Shown here: one piece after another, positions 34,901 to 46,454 of the stretch | Layout of the letters: every line of letters begins with the position of its first letter | How positions within the stretch are numbered: the stretch's first letter is position 1 | Notes under the pieces: generated by a model | Databases searched by the model: none | What the model was told of the DNA's origin: nothing | What the model saw: the letters and a program-made list of their open reading frames with translations, nothing else | Source: Echinometra lucunter | Taxonomy: Eukaryota; Echinodermata; Echinoidea; Camarodonta; Echinometridae | Length of the DNA: 64,000 nt | Direction: 5' to 3' | Assembly: GCA_029962745.1 (NCBI GenBank) | Contig: CM057152.1 | Coordinates: 28,549,361-28,613,360 of the forward strand | Made by a program: the position numbers and the translations under genes

Positions 34901-37563
34901 GGACACGTGATCCAGGGTATATTTTGTCCATCATCTTTAGGGTTAGGGTTAGGGTTCCAAATGGACTTCATTCTTGTGTTAGTGTTAGTGATAGGGTTAC
35001 TTAGGTGTAATGTTTGATGCGGGAATGAAGGTAGTAATTGGTTAGTGTGGAGCATTCATTTTCCGAGCAGTCGTGGATAGCCCATTGATGACAAGAATTA
35101 TTTAAAGCTTTATATCATCAGCGTTTCTTCAAATTGGCAACACCAGTAATATTTTTTTTTGCATTGCTACACTTTTCTAATAAGAAGTCATGCATCTGAA
35201 ACAAAATATAAATTGACAGAAAGTAAAGTGTGTTGAAAAGTTGAAAATGATATTTGCAAGGAAAACACTGATTTTCAACATTCCATTGTATTAATTTGCC
35301 AGTTTAAGAATGTTAATACTAATTATTTTTTTGAGATTTCTTCAGTATCAAACAACAAATACTGGCACAACCAGAATGAACACAAGATGTGTATAATTTT
35401 GTTCTCTTTATGCTTATTTTGTATTTGGCATGGTTTTAAGGGTGTAGTATCAAACTTTATTGGCCAGACCACATGATGTAGACCCTCTGGGTTAAAGAGA
35501 TGAATCATTCTGTACCGTTGTGTTGATGTGAAATTATACTTAAACAGTGCATTGAGTTTTGCTCTTTATGCTTTGATAGGACTGTTCCATTGGTTTAATA
35601 GTTATCTTAATTTTTAAATAGATTGACTAAAGATCTGTACCGAAATATGAAATATTGGCCTCCTGGCGCCCATGGATTGATGAAGATAATGCAGATTCAA
35701 TTCATTATTTCTTTTCAATGTTGTAATATATGCAGGAGATTTGATTCAAAGAGACCGTCTTTTGAAAGGTATGCCCAATGTATCACTAGCTGTCTTCATT
35801 CTCTCTGAGAAGTTCAAGTCCAACTCCTTCTGGAAGCCATATCTCGGTATCCTTTCAAACTACTTCCAAGAAGTATATCTTGAGAATGAATGTTTATGAA
35901 GCCTTCTTCAAGTGCTCATTTTGTCTGTCAGTGTAGTCAGTTGACACAAAGTCATAATGACAAAAAAGGCGTAATAAATTGAGGTCAAAGAACCGAATCG
36001 ATCACCTTGAATGCACTGTCCGCTCTCCACTGTGATCCTATTTGTGCACGCAAACCCATTGCGAAGTGAGAGAGAATGAACGATTCCGCAATGCGTTCCT
36101 CATCTCCACTCTTCAACAGGGACGGTAGGAAAACATTTTGAGGTGTAGCAAAATCAGTGAAACGCAGTGCCAAGGTACAGCCTCGCTGTTTGAGGATTAC
36201 TAACTCTCAGTGAAGTTAACGCTATACTGTCATTATGGTTTCACGTCAGTTGACTACACTGTTTATTGAACATTATGCAGGTTGTTTTTGTATACGTTAC
36301 ATGTAAGACATCACAGAGTAGAAGTGTCATACAGATCTTCAAAAGTGCACACTTTGCCATTTCATCTCTGTACTGTGCCTGAAAGTGGGAAATGCATGAT
36401 GAGCATTTACAGAATTAGTATTTGCAGTTATTTTTTTAAAGATAATTTTTGCCAATTATTATTTTTTTTAACCTCAGGATTGTTCCTGGCTTGTATTCTT
36501 TCCTTAGATTTTATAACCATACTGTTTTTATCAAAGGTGGTTTTTATGTTGAGAGGAACTAACATGATAAAGTATTACTGAAAATCACAAAGCATTTACA
36601 TGTATTCATGCTCCTTGGTTTGCAGAAAAGCTGTGTAGGAGTCTTTCATTATGTTTTAAAGCATGAATGGAAATGAGTAAAGGAAGGATTAAGGTTAGGG
36701 TGAGGGTAAGGGTTAGTTTAAGTGCTATACATATGGCTATTTTTATTATTATTATGATAATTATTATTGACTGTCTTCCAAATTGGTAGTATTGTCAGCC
36801 TTGACTCTTGCTTCAGATATTCTTCCTTCATTGTACACCCATCCACTCTACTTCACACCGGAAGAGATACAACTCTTTCAGGGCTCGACAATGTATGGTA
36901 AGATTGGGATTTGGTTCATGCTCCATCAGTCTATCTGTCTGTTTGTCTGTTTGTCTGTCTGTCTGTTCATCTGTTTGTCTATCTGTCCTGCTCTTCTCCC
37001 CCCTCTTTCCCCTTCTTTCTTCCTCTTTCTTTGTGTCACCCATGATATGAAACAACAAAAAAAAGATGTTTCTGTAATATTCATGCTCTATCAGTCCTTT
37101 TGACACTCTCCATTTCTCTCTCCCTACATCTCTTTCTGTCCCTACCTCTCTCTGTCCCCTCCCTCTCCCCCCTCCCATCCCCTCTTCTTTCATTTTTTTT
37201 TCCATCTCTGATGAGGTAGCTCTGCAGAGATCCAAAATATTTGATATGATAGTGATGTAGGGTCAAGGTCTATCAGTCTTTCTCTATGATTTCCTGTTAC
37301 CCTCTCTATGTCCGTCTGTCTGTCCCTGTCTCTGTGTCTGTCTGTCTCTCTGTCCTTTTGTGTGTGTGTGTGTGTGTGTGTACTTGTATAGCTTTGCAAG
37401 CGAGGACAGTGAACAAAGAAAATTCCTGAGAACAATAGTCCTCGGTTGGTAAACAATAGTCCTCAGTTGTCAAACAAAGGATTTGGGTTTATTCCGTCAG
37501 CCTTGAGAGGACAGGGGACAATAGAAGTCCAATTGTTGTGCTCGGTAGTATAGTGATGTACAG

Positions 37564-37600
<37 letters not shown>

Positions 37601-40600
37601 TCACTTTAAAGCCTGTGGTGAGATAAACTGTTTCAAGAATCTCTTTTGTTTGGTTAAAAAAAAATTGCTCAAGGTGCCTTATCTTCTGTCTCTGATAATT
37701 TTTCTGTCTGCCATTCCCTCTTTCTTCTATCTCTCATTAGATGCAACTTTTCCAGGATTAAAATGTTGTGTACTCATACATTTTACTGAAGGAAATGAAG
37801 GCAGATATTATTTCTGTGTAAAAGAGGGAATTTAAGTATGGATTCAATATTTTCCTCTATAATTGCAAGTACAATGTATGTAATCTAGTTTTTCTGATTT
37901 TTTTTTCACTCTTTTGTGTACAGGTGAATGTTTGAAGCAGCACAAGAATATTGCAAGGCAGTATGCTTACTTGTTCAAACTTTTCAGTGTAAGTTCTTTA
38001 GATCTTCATAACATGTTATGGAGATCTTTATGTTAATTTGTATATATTGCAAGTCAGTAATGCTTTCTTATTCAAATGTTCAGTGTAAGTCCCTGAGTTC
38101 TTCTTACCATACCATGTTTTGTGTTCATTGTAAGTCCCTGAGATCTTCTCAGTGTACCATGTTTATTTGTAGATACTGCAAGACATTATACTTACTTGTT
38201 CAAACTATTCCATGTAAGTCCTGGGGAGCGTGTCATGAAAGCACTTGTCGGATGTTTTATCCGACAGTTGCCATAGTAACAATGCTTCTCAGCCAATCAA
38301 AATCAAGAAAAGATGTCAGATCTGACAACTTGTCAGACAACAAATGTTGATGAAACGCTCCCCTGCAGATGTTCATATCTTTTGTGTATACCTGTAGATT
38401 ACCAGTACCAGGGCCCTGTTACAACTGCCACATTGCTATGACAAATTTGCTCTCAGCCAGTCAGATGCAAGGATTTCAGTAGCTTATAAAGGTTATTGCA
38501 ACTTGTTATTGATAACAAGTTTTGTGAGATGGGGCCCAGAGCTCAAGATAACCTTTTAATAGTGGTATTCTTTAGTTATCCAAAAGCCCCAACAATTCAT
38601 GTTTTTGTTTTTGTTTTTGTTTTTTGTCTTGAATTTGAGTTGTGTTTACATGTATGTTTATGAACTGATTAACTCATTGCCTGTGAGCACCTGGTGCGCT
38701 GAGTGATTTTTAGCTACTAATGCCCGTTGGTCTAATTCCCAGATTGTCTAACACCACTTTGGCTAAACCCATTTGGTCTACTATCAATTTGGTCTAATTG
38801 TCGTTCGGTCCAGTCATCACTTGGTCTGATACTCACTTGGGCTAATTGTCATTTGTCTAATGATCAAATGGTCTAATTGCCACTTAGTGTTCCTCATTTT
38901 GTCTCATGACCATTTGGTCTATTACCAGTTCGTCTAATTGGATAGACTAAGTGGTGTTAGACCAAGTTGGTATTAGATGAAATGGGCATAGCCTAACTGG
39001 AAATTAGACGAAATGGTGAATGGACTAAGTGGCAGTTAGACCAAATGGTTATTAGACAAACTGGTTGTTGAAGAAATGGGATTAGAGCATGTGGGATGAG
39101 ACCAAAGGGGCATTAGACCAAGTGGCAATTCACCGGCCCAGTATAAAGCCTTTGGGGCCAAAACTGTAATATGGCATATACTTTTTAAGTTTTGTTGAAT
39201 AGGAAAAAGAAAAGAGAAAGTCACCTTATGAAGTTTTCATAAAATTAAATAAAGTGATTTAGAATTTCAGTGTTAAAGGCAAGATTTTAATGTGGGAAAA
39301 GGCAACATAATTTACTGTTCTATTTTGTTTAGCTGTTACAGAATATGTTTCCAACTCGTATTGGGCAGGGTTGAAAAATCCGTAAGGGATGGTGCCACGC
39401 AAGTCAGTACTGCTACGAAGGCACCACAGCAAGCCGACTGCTCTGTTAGCTTGTTGTAGTGATATTCAATAATCAGTAAATGGGGCGGAGCTTAATGGTG
39501 CATCAAAATCATGTTTTTTTAGACCTGTAGATGCTAAAATTACATTTTTTTTTTTCTCATTCTCTTTTTCCAGTTGCCCGAGAACAGCAAACTGCAAATC
39601 AAAGAGCATTTCACATATGACATGTACCGGTAAGTGGGGTTTTTTTGTTGTTGTTGTTGTTTAAGAAGTTAATTCTGTATTTCTGTTAATCCTGTATTTG
39701 GCACCATATGTATTTGATTTTTTAAAATATTTCAATAGTAATACATGTTGGAAACAGAAGAACAACAAAGCAGTGTGCATGAAAGAGTAAGAATTGAATT
39801 TTGCACAACACGATGATCCGTGCACTTACAAGTAATTTTGTATAAAAAAAAAAAAAAAAAATACTTTGCTATCAAACTTTCCTGGTAAGAGTTGCCATTT
39901 TGATAAGTTTCCTGGTGATATCTACATGTAGCTCATTAAGTAAAAGAATTAAGACTGATTGTAATGTTTGATAGAGTGTAAAGTCATGTATATGTGCAAA
40001 AAGGGCTTCTATTGGCTTTCTCATATATGAGGCAACCCCCTTGGTACCCCCCCTTTTTTTTTTTTTAACCTGTAAGTGAGTGGTATATGAGATGGCAAAG
40101 AAAATAACCGCAGAGACAAGACAAAGAGGCATATATTTTTTGCCTCCTTGCATCAAAAAGGTGTGGACCAATCAAATTCTTGAAAAGTTAGAATCGAAAT
40201 ATGATGTTAGCACAAATTATGACATTGTCGAAGCAATTTTCAGCAAAACTTTTTTCATTTGGAGTTGACGTGTTAATGCTTGTCTCATTATCACGAGTGG
40301 CATGGTTTACCGTACCATATGTGAACACTAAGGAATTGGGGGGGGGGGGTTGCCCCTTGATATCTAAATGAGCCTTAACTTGGATGACATTCTTCATTGA
40401 ATATTGTCTATGTAGATGGGCAGTTTCCACAGTGATGACAAGACAGAATCAAATACCAGCCAAGGATGGCAAGGGGCTGTCTCTGAGTCTTATCCCTCTG
40501 TGGGACATGTGTAACCATGCTAATGGCGAGGTAAGGAACATCATGCTCTCAGAACATACCCCGAGGGTTATTTTGTTAGGGACTTGACGGCAGTTTGTTT

Positions 40601-43600
40601 AGAATAAATAATAATTTAGAACAAAGCCCACTGCGTTGCATCATAAAACCTAGTCAGGACATGATACTGAGTTTGCCCAAGTGGCAAAGTAGCCTGATAG
40701 GGGAAATTCATTACTGTATTGAAGTTTGATAGTGTAGTAGTGAGTGTGTATTTCATAAAGTTTAAGGCTGGCATTGTCATTTTAGAACATCAAGTGAAAT
40801 GCCCTACCATATTATTGCACTTAATACAGCATGTGCTAGTTCATCAGAAGACTAGGGCAAATACATATGAAAGCCATAGTTCCATCAAGAAATCCATTTC
40901 TTTTTCCAGATGAAGACAGACTTTCTGGAGGAAGAAGATGCCTGTGTCAACATGGCTATGAGGGACTTCAACGAAGGCGAGCAGATCTTCATCTGCTATG
41001 GCCGTCGCTCCAGCGCCGACCTGCTACTCTACAGCGGCTTTATTTACCCAGGCAACGTCTATGATGGCATGGCCATACAGCTGGGACTAAGCAGCAGTGA
41101 TAGATTGTACGCCATGAAGTCACAGCTCTGTGCTGTTATGAAGCTTGGCGTGTAAGTTGTTCCATCTTTTTGTTTAACGGCTCATACTTAGATGACATAT
41201 ATTCCTCTGTTATTTTGTGACACTTCACCAACTGTATATTTGAATTTGACCCTCACCCTAAAATTCTGGCAACTCTAACCTTGCATCTATGCCTTTGATG
41301 AGATCAATCCTGGAGAAATGGTTATTGGATCAAATGTTAGACCAACCAACATTTAAGACAATCATGGCTCCAAAGAAATTGTTCTTGAGACACTGCCATA
41401 ATGGCATATTAGCTTCAAGATATATATTTTAAGAAAGTTCAGTTAAACTTGACCAAAGTATTGATGAGAACTCTAAAAAATGAATTCAGTAGATTTTGTG
41501 CTTACTATTTCAGTTGTATTAGATATCATAGTTTTGTGAACATCATGTGGATAAAATTACATGAAAAATTGTGAATGTAAGCTGGCCTTGTGTTTAAAAC
41601 AACTCTAAAGCAGTTTAAATCTTTAACCAGTAAGTGGTCAGATATGAAATAAGGCTCATTCAGAAATGACAAACTCCCATGACAAACCCCCACATTTCTT
41701 TTCGTGTTCAGCTATGGCGTGGCAAACTACAGCACTTATGTTAATGAATGCACATTAACATGTCAACACTCAAATAAAAGAGATTTTTGTTAAAAGTTGT
41801 GCAGACAAACTCATGACATCATATTTTGCCCTAACTTTCTAAAGAAATTAATTGGTCCACATCTTTTTGCCATCGGGAGGCAAAGAAATATGCCTTTTGC
41901 CTGGGCAGGTTGTTTTTCCACCATGTATCCCATTTAATTGCTACACAAAAAAAAGCATGGAGGGTTGTCATAGGGGGGTTGTTGCATCATATCTGAACAA
42001 GCCTTTAACAAAGGATTTAGGCACCATACAATAATTCGTCGCCTTCCCGGAAAAAGGCCACTAACGCGCACGTGCGCGAAATGTATGTTTTCGAGAAAAA
42101 CGCGAATGAAGTTTTGACCTTATTTTGAGCTTTTAGCAGCTAGTGTATTATTTTTCCGTCCTAACTCTCAAACTTTCTGACAGAGCAAGATTTTTTCTTC
42201 AATGATATTTTGTGCTTTTATTTGAAACACTCTTAAGGTTTTCTAATCATTAGCATTTTATCCTTAACGGCTTTCTTCCCGGACCAAAAATGCGCGAGTA
42301 CGTAAATCCAGTTCCCGGAAAAAGGCCGCTAATGCGAATCGGTCTATGCCCGTAAGCACGTTGAGTGAGGAGGAATTCACATGCTCGCGTGATTTTGTTT
42401 TTTGGCTTATTACGTCATAATAACGTAAAATTGAGGTTTGAGAATGGTAAGAGAAGAAAGCTTATGACATGCTTTTGCCATTTCTGCAATGAAAAAAAAT
42501 GGCGGGAAAATTGAGAAAAGGTGGATAACGGCCTTTTTCCGGGAAGCCGACGAATTATCTCTTTTTCTATGGATCGACTTTTAGGCCTTCCCAGAACTAC
42601 CACATCTCTGCTGGTAAGGAACCAGTCTCCCTAGAGCTGTTGACGTTCTTGAGGATATTCTGCATGAATGAGGGTAAGTGCTTCTAGGATGTATATATTT
42701 CATGAAAAAAGGTATAAGGGTAAAATGCTGTCCTTATTTTTAAATGACTTCTCTTCTCTGTCTTTAGAAAGATCCTGTTTTTATTTTTTTTTTCAGTAAC
42801 AAAAGAATGAGAAAGCCAAGCTTTCTGTGCAACATCAGTGAATGCTCCACTTGTACACTCCTACACTTTTAAGCTATATACAATACAAATTGTTCAAGTG
42901 CTGGTAGAATTTCATGGGTATAAGTTTGAGGAGTAGACATTGCAATAGTCTGGTATTTAAATAAGGTACCCTCTCACACAATTTCCCTCTGTAATGAACT
43001 TTAACCCATACATGTGTGAATGAATAAAAACCCCATGTTATTCACTTTGAGAAATGTCAATACCTATCCCTTTCACTTTGTCCCTTTCTTCTTTGCAGTG
43101 GAGCTCAGAGATCGGCTGTTAGGAGAGAACCGGGCTCAAGCTCTCTTCAACCTCGTGGACAGGAGCCAGATAGTCAGTAAGCTGAATGAACTTCGTACCT
43201 GCGTCTACCTTGCCACCAGGGTCACACTACTCCAACGTCAGTACAAGACGTCCATTCAGGTACGATGTGTGACGTGTTAGTTATACGACACATGCTCTGA
43301 CGACAGTTGCATTGGGCTTTATCCCATAGCAGTATGGTAGCTCTACTATTCATCGACCACCTTTTTTGAATCTGACCACCTTCACGCAATGCAAAAGTAC
43401 GCATGGAACTTGGCGCAATACCCCACAGTAATCAAACAGACTATCGTAACCAAAGTCCAAGAGAAATTAGGATGAAATAACAGAATTTAATTATTAAAAA
43501 AAAACAACTTTGATAATGAAAATGATAAATTCGTGCTTAATCAATACAGAAGACGGGCGGTTGGTTTAAATAATGAGCTCACTCAGGCGCCAAGTGAAAA

Positions 43601-45413
43601 ACATCTCATCCGTTTGTCGCCGAAATTTCCGTGCGTATCGTTCCAGTCAACAATATGAACATGAGATGTTAATCTACTGCATTTTCTGCACAAGTGAGAC
43701 GAAATTAAGGGAAAACCAACGAATATTTTCTGAGATACGACGTAACCAATTAAAGGCAGTCGATGAGTAGTAGGTCCAACCATACAGTGTCTCCTCTTGC
43801 ATCGTCTTTAGATGCAGAATGTCTAGAGGAATTACATTAATTTATACATGAGCAGAAAGAACTAAAATCACAGAGTATTTCTAGCTTATTTTCCGATGCA
43901 ATACTTGGCACCATTTACGAATGAGATCAATTTGATTGAAATTAATCATTAAGCTTCTCTAAATTGGCAGCACAGTGTTAAATATGTAGTCGCTATTTGC
44001 ATGTGCAAATTGGCAATATTTCTGCTAAATGGGCCCCTAACTTTTTGTCCGTCCCCCCAAACTTATTTGAACTTAGGGCTCAATACACTCAGCACCCGGA
44101 ATTTCACTTGTGACCCCCTACCAAAAATGTTTAGTTGAGGGTTAGGGTTAGGGTTGCAGATTGTTTTAATGTTTGTTTAAATGTTAGGGTTAGGACCAAA
44201 GTTTGGTCCAGAGTTCAGGTTGATAAATTGGTTAGTATAGTTTGTGACCATGGAGCAGTTGTCCCAGGGCACCCATAGTACAACCTCTGTGACATGTCCT
44301 GAAACTCTGACAAAGCCACTCTGCACGATGAAATTTTTCTGCTTTCAGCATTTCTATTATTAGCAGTCTTTTGCTTTACCTCAGTAAGTAACATGCTTAT
44401 TGCAGATTGTTGTATGGTGCAGTTTCTCAGAAACATGTTGTTGGCTATAATTCTTGTCCACACCATGTATTTATTTCAGTTTTCTGTAGGTTTCAGTGGT
44501 GAGTGAAATTCTGTTGCTAACATCATGTAGCAACCTTCCTGAAACCCCCCCCCCCAAAAAAAAAAAAAAAACACATGGTGTTACATTCTCTTACCTATCA
44601 AAAGGAAACTGTTCATGAAGAAAACAGAAAAGAGAAAGGTGATGGAAAAGAAAAGGATAGATGTTGCATTAGAGCTAAATTAAACCAAACAGGGGACTAT
44701 TTTAGTCATTGACAAGTATTTCTCATGGGTATTTGCAGGAAGACGAGGAGAGGTTGAAGGATGAGAAGCTCGGTGTTCCCCAGCGTGCAGCCATACAACT
44801 CCTCCTGATAGAGAAGCGCACCCTGGACAACGTGCTGGAACATTGCGCCTTCTGGAGAGAGAGAATCGAAGCCTTGCCAGAGGATGCTACCTCATTTGAA
44901 GTGAAGCTGAAAGAAGATGAAGACTTGGTGGAGAAGTGGGAAGATAGGGAGGAGGTGGAGGGCGATAAAGGGACCAGTCTTAAGGATGGAGTAGCAGAAG
45001 TCGTAAATGGGGTTCAGGGAGAAAAGGAGGATGTAGTAGCAGATGGATCAAAGGAAGTTGAGAATGGAGAGAACACTAAAATCAATGGGGATGCTGACTT
45101 AGAGAATGGCCACGATCTCGTCGAGTCGGAAATCGACAGTCGGGATGCCAGCACAGGGACAAATGGTATTGGTAATGGAAGTGTACCAGTCTCTGCCAAA
45201 GGGCAAGTCCATAAATTGGATGCCAAGATGAAGACTGCACTTAATGGGAACGCTGAGATGAATGGCAGTGTGAACGGTACTGCAAATAGTGGGCAAATGG
45301 TATCTCATGGCAGTACCTGTAATGAAAGTGAAGTACTTCCAGTAAAGAAAGTCAATGGTGCAATAAATGGTCATTCCGCAATACCTTCTACTAATGGTTC
45401 AAAAGAGGAATAG
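28354..45413 (+). CDS. SETD3: SETD3, SET-domain actin-histidine N-methyltransferase
   Basis: Thirteen coding exons: 28354-28453, 32211-32306, 32413-32564 (or from 32416), 34800-34875, 35736-35846, 36817-36897, 37924-37988, 39574-39629, 40416-40530, 40910-41151, 42585-42673, 43099-43259 and 44739-45413. They give 2019 nt, or 672 aa. Every junction keeps phase. It starts MGRKSKRK, like the basic start of vertebrate SETD3, and EQWEEFLLI aligns with the family. The split SET domain shows YAYLFKLF, RWAVSTVMTRQNQIP (Asn257, substrate-histidine pocket), LWDMCNHANG (Trp275, Asn279, AdoMet-binding NH) and IFICYGRRS (Tyr314, Arg317). These key positions match human SETD3 within one residue. The Rubisco-LSMT-type substrate-binding region follows, to about residue 490. 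SETD3 methylates actin His73 in the cytoplasm; conserved pocket residues imply the same activity here. The C-terminal tail is longer than in vertebrates (594 aa in human), acidic and rich in Asn-Gly. The gene converges with UBR7. Confidence 0.95.
28856..29438. repeat. 290-bp perfect tandem duplication
   Basis: Copy 1 is 28856-29145 and copy 2 is 29146-29435, continuing to 29438; I found no difference by eye. Each copy contains a 17-bp inverted repeat (catgaatattgatgagc ... gctcatcaatattcatg). It sits in SETD3 intron 2. Confidence 0.92.
30850..31137. repeat. 144-bp tandem duplication containing a tRNA-like head
   Basis: The blocks ttcattttttaatcaga, ctggaagatatgatat and tctattggtaaagcac recur at 144-bp spacing. 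Only the second copy continues into a full B box. Confidence 0.88.
31088..31172 (+). repeat. tRNA-derived element, tRNA-Val-like head
   Basis: Contains tctattggtaaagcac (A-box region), gcctcacatgc (loop with CAC), aaggtccccgg and a perfect B box ggttcgagtcc. It resembles tRNA-Val(CAC), but the anticodon stem has only two good pairs and the acceptor arms do not pair. I therefore call it a SINE head or tRNA relic in SETD3 intron 2. Confidence 0.55.
31718..31983. repeat. (ATT)n microsatellite
   Basis: About 260 bp of ATT triplets with scattered G and C substitutions. It creates long homopolymer-type reading frames on both strands that are not genes. Confidence 0.98.
32577..32961. mobile_element. 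9-bp-TSD nonautonomous DNA transposon, copy 2 (at SETD3 exon 4 donor)
   Basis: Flanked by ACTAGGATC at 32568-32576 and 32962-32970. Same family as 24542-24912. It begins 13 nt after exon 4 of SETD3 ends. Confidence 0.85.
35937..36261. mobile_element. MITE with CAGTGTAGTCA ends
   Basis: cagtgtagtcagttgacac at the left and the inverse (gtcagttgactacactg) at the right enclose about 325 bp in SETD3 intron 6. Similarity extends to cataatgaca/tgtcattatgg. Confidence 0.8.
37359..37382. repeat. (GT)n microsatellite
   Basis: Short GT tract following a ctgtctgt-rich polypyrimidine region (36930-37340) in SETD3 intron 7. Confidence 0.9.
37565..37600. repeat. (GT)n microsatellite
   Basis: About 17 GT dinucleotides in SETD3 intron 7. 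Confidence 0.95.
38043..38225 (+). pseudogene. decoy duplicates of SETD3 exon 8 3' end and donor
   Basis: The last 41 nt of exon 8 with its donor (from 37948) recur degenerately at 38043-38090 (atattgcaagtcagtaatgc ... cagtgtaagt) and 38173-38219 (atactgcaagacattatac ... catgtaagt). A partial donor-side copy lies near 38125-38150. The copies carry gtaagt but indels and no acceptor of their own. Confidence 0.8.
38221..38365. mobile_element. 145-bp MITE with CTGGGGAGCG ends
   Basis: ctggggagcgtgtcatgaaa at the left matches the inverse of tgaaacgctcccctg at the right. It belongs to the abundant GGGAGCGTTTCAT-type hairpin class. A different MITE-like segment (gggccctgttacaac ... ggggccca) follows at 38411-38536. 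Confidence 0.75.
38717..39130. repeat. short-motif array that reverses orientation (TTTGGTCTAAT)
   Basis: About ten degenerate units near catttggtctaattgtca run left to right to about 38940, then about ten units run as the inverse (attagaccaaatgg). The array lies in SETD3 intron 8. Confidence 0.9.
40010..40377 (+). mobile_element. TTGTTCAGATATGATGC-type MITE, copy 1
   Basis: Shares ggaccaatcaaattctt and aatatgatg with the copies at 41651-42005 (inverse) and 52397-52720 (same orientation). The right end (ctaaatgagcctt) is the degenerate inverse of the left end. It lies in SETD3 intron 9. Confidence 0.7.
41651..42005 (-). mobile_element. TTGTTCAGATATGATGC-type MITE, copy 2 (inverted)
   Basis: Ends gcatcatatctgaacaagcctt. 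Internal ttggtccacatcttt is the inverse of the block in copy 1. It lies in SETD3 intron 11, about 500 bp after exon 11. Confidence 0.75.
42034..42555. mobile_element. 522-bp TIR element next to SETD3 exon 12
   Basis: Starts attcgtcgccttcccgg and ends with the inverse (ccgggaagccgacgaat), flanked by TA at 42032-42033 and 42556-42557. A third copy of the terminal motif (ttcccggaaaaaggccgc) lies inside at about 42312. No coding capacity. Confidence 0.85.
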
Positions 45414-45488
45414 AGATCAGACACATCTATATAGAAGATATATATGTATATGTGGTGGATCAATTGTAAGATTTTTTTTCTTGTAGGC

Positions 45489-45494
45489 CATAAA
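45489..45494 (+). promoter_or_regulatory. candidate SETD3 poly(A) signal
   Basis: The variant hexamer context cataaataatc lies about 75 nt after the stop codon. The nearest canonical AATAAA (about 46347) is inside the Helentron-like element, so either could be used. Confidence 0.3.
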
Positions 45495-45518
45495 TAATCA
45501 TTTGTGTATATCATGTTT

Positions 45519-46433
45519 TTATGCCTCCGCCCACCGTAGGTGGTTGCCGGAGGCATTATGTTTTCGGGTCGTCCGTCCGTCCGTCCGTCCGTCCCGTTTT
45601 CGTTCTCGCGATAACTTAAGAACCGTTTGACAGATCAACTTCAAACTTGGCTCATGTATGCATATGGGAGGGACAATGATCTGATTAGATTTTGGAGTCT
45701 CAAGGTCAAAGGTCAAGGTCATAGAGGTAATAATACACATAAAAATGGTTCGTTCTCGCGATAACTTAAGAACCATTTGACAGATTGGCTTCAAACTTGG
45801 CTCATGTATGCACATGGAAGGGACGATGATCTGATTAGATTTGGGGGTCACAAGGTCAAAGGTCAAAGGTCATAGAGGTCATTATGTACATAGAAATGGT
45901 TCGTTTTCACCATAACTCAACAACCATTTGACCGATCAACCTCAAACTTGGCACAGGTATGCATATGGGAGGGACAATGATCTGATTAGATTTTGGAGTC
46001 TCAAGGTCAAAGGTCAAGGTCATAGAGGTAATAATACACATAAAAATGGCTCGTTCTCGCGATAACTTAAGAACCATTTGACAGATTGGCTTCAAACTTG
46101 GCTCATGTATGCACATGGAAGGGACGATGATCTGATTAGATTTGGGGGTCACAAGGTCAAAGGTCAAAGGTCATGGAGGTCATTATGTACATAGAAATGG
46201 TTCGTTTTCACCATAACTCAACAACCATTTGACCGATCAACCTCAAACTTGGCACAGGTATGCATATGGGAGGGACAATGATCTGATTAGATTTTGGAGT
46301 CTCAAGGTCAAAGGTCAAGGTCAAAAATGTCATTGTATAAATGAAAATAAAGCAACATGAAGTGCCATTTATTTCTGATCTGGTAATGCGGAGGCATAAA
46401 GTTCGACCACGCGTGGTCGAAGATTCATCTAGT
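45519..46433 (+). mobile_element. Helentron-like nonautonomous element, copy 2
   Basis: Starts ttatgcctccgcccaccg. Five tandem units of about 150 bp follow, with 300-bp pairs nearly identical, then gcggaggcataa, a perfect stem-loop cgaccacgcgtggtcg and the terminus attcatCTAG. It begins about 105 bp after the SETD3 stop, so it may be partly transcribed in the 3' UTR. Long open frames on the minus strand arise because the unit is close to a multiple of three. Confidence 0.7.
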
Positions 46434-46454
46434 TTAAAGAATTATTGAGATAGG

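Noticed and set aside
36828..37266. Arg/Glu/Asp-rich minus-strand frames
   Set aside because: They are the complement of the ctgtctgt and ctctcc polypyrimidine tract in SETD3 intron 7 and include exon 7 in antisense.
45519..46167. Minus-strand open frames of 115 and 86 codons with a repeated MTFDL...SNQIIVP peptide
   Set aside because: They follow the approximately 150-bp tandem unit of the Helentron-like element, which is near a multiple of three; all copies have it and no start context or domain supports a gene.
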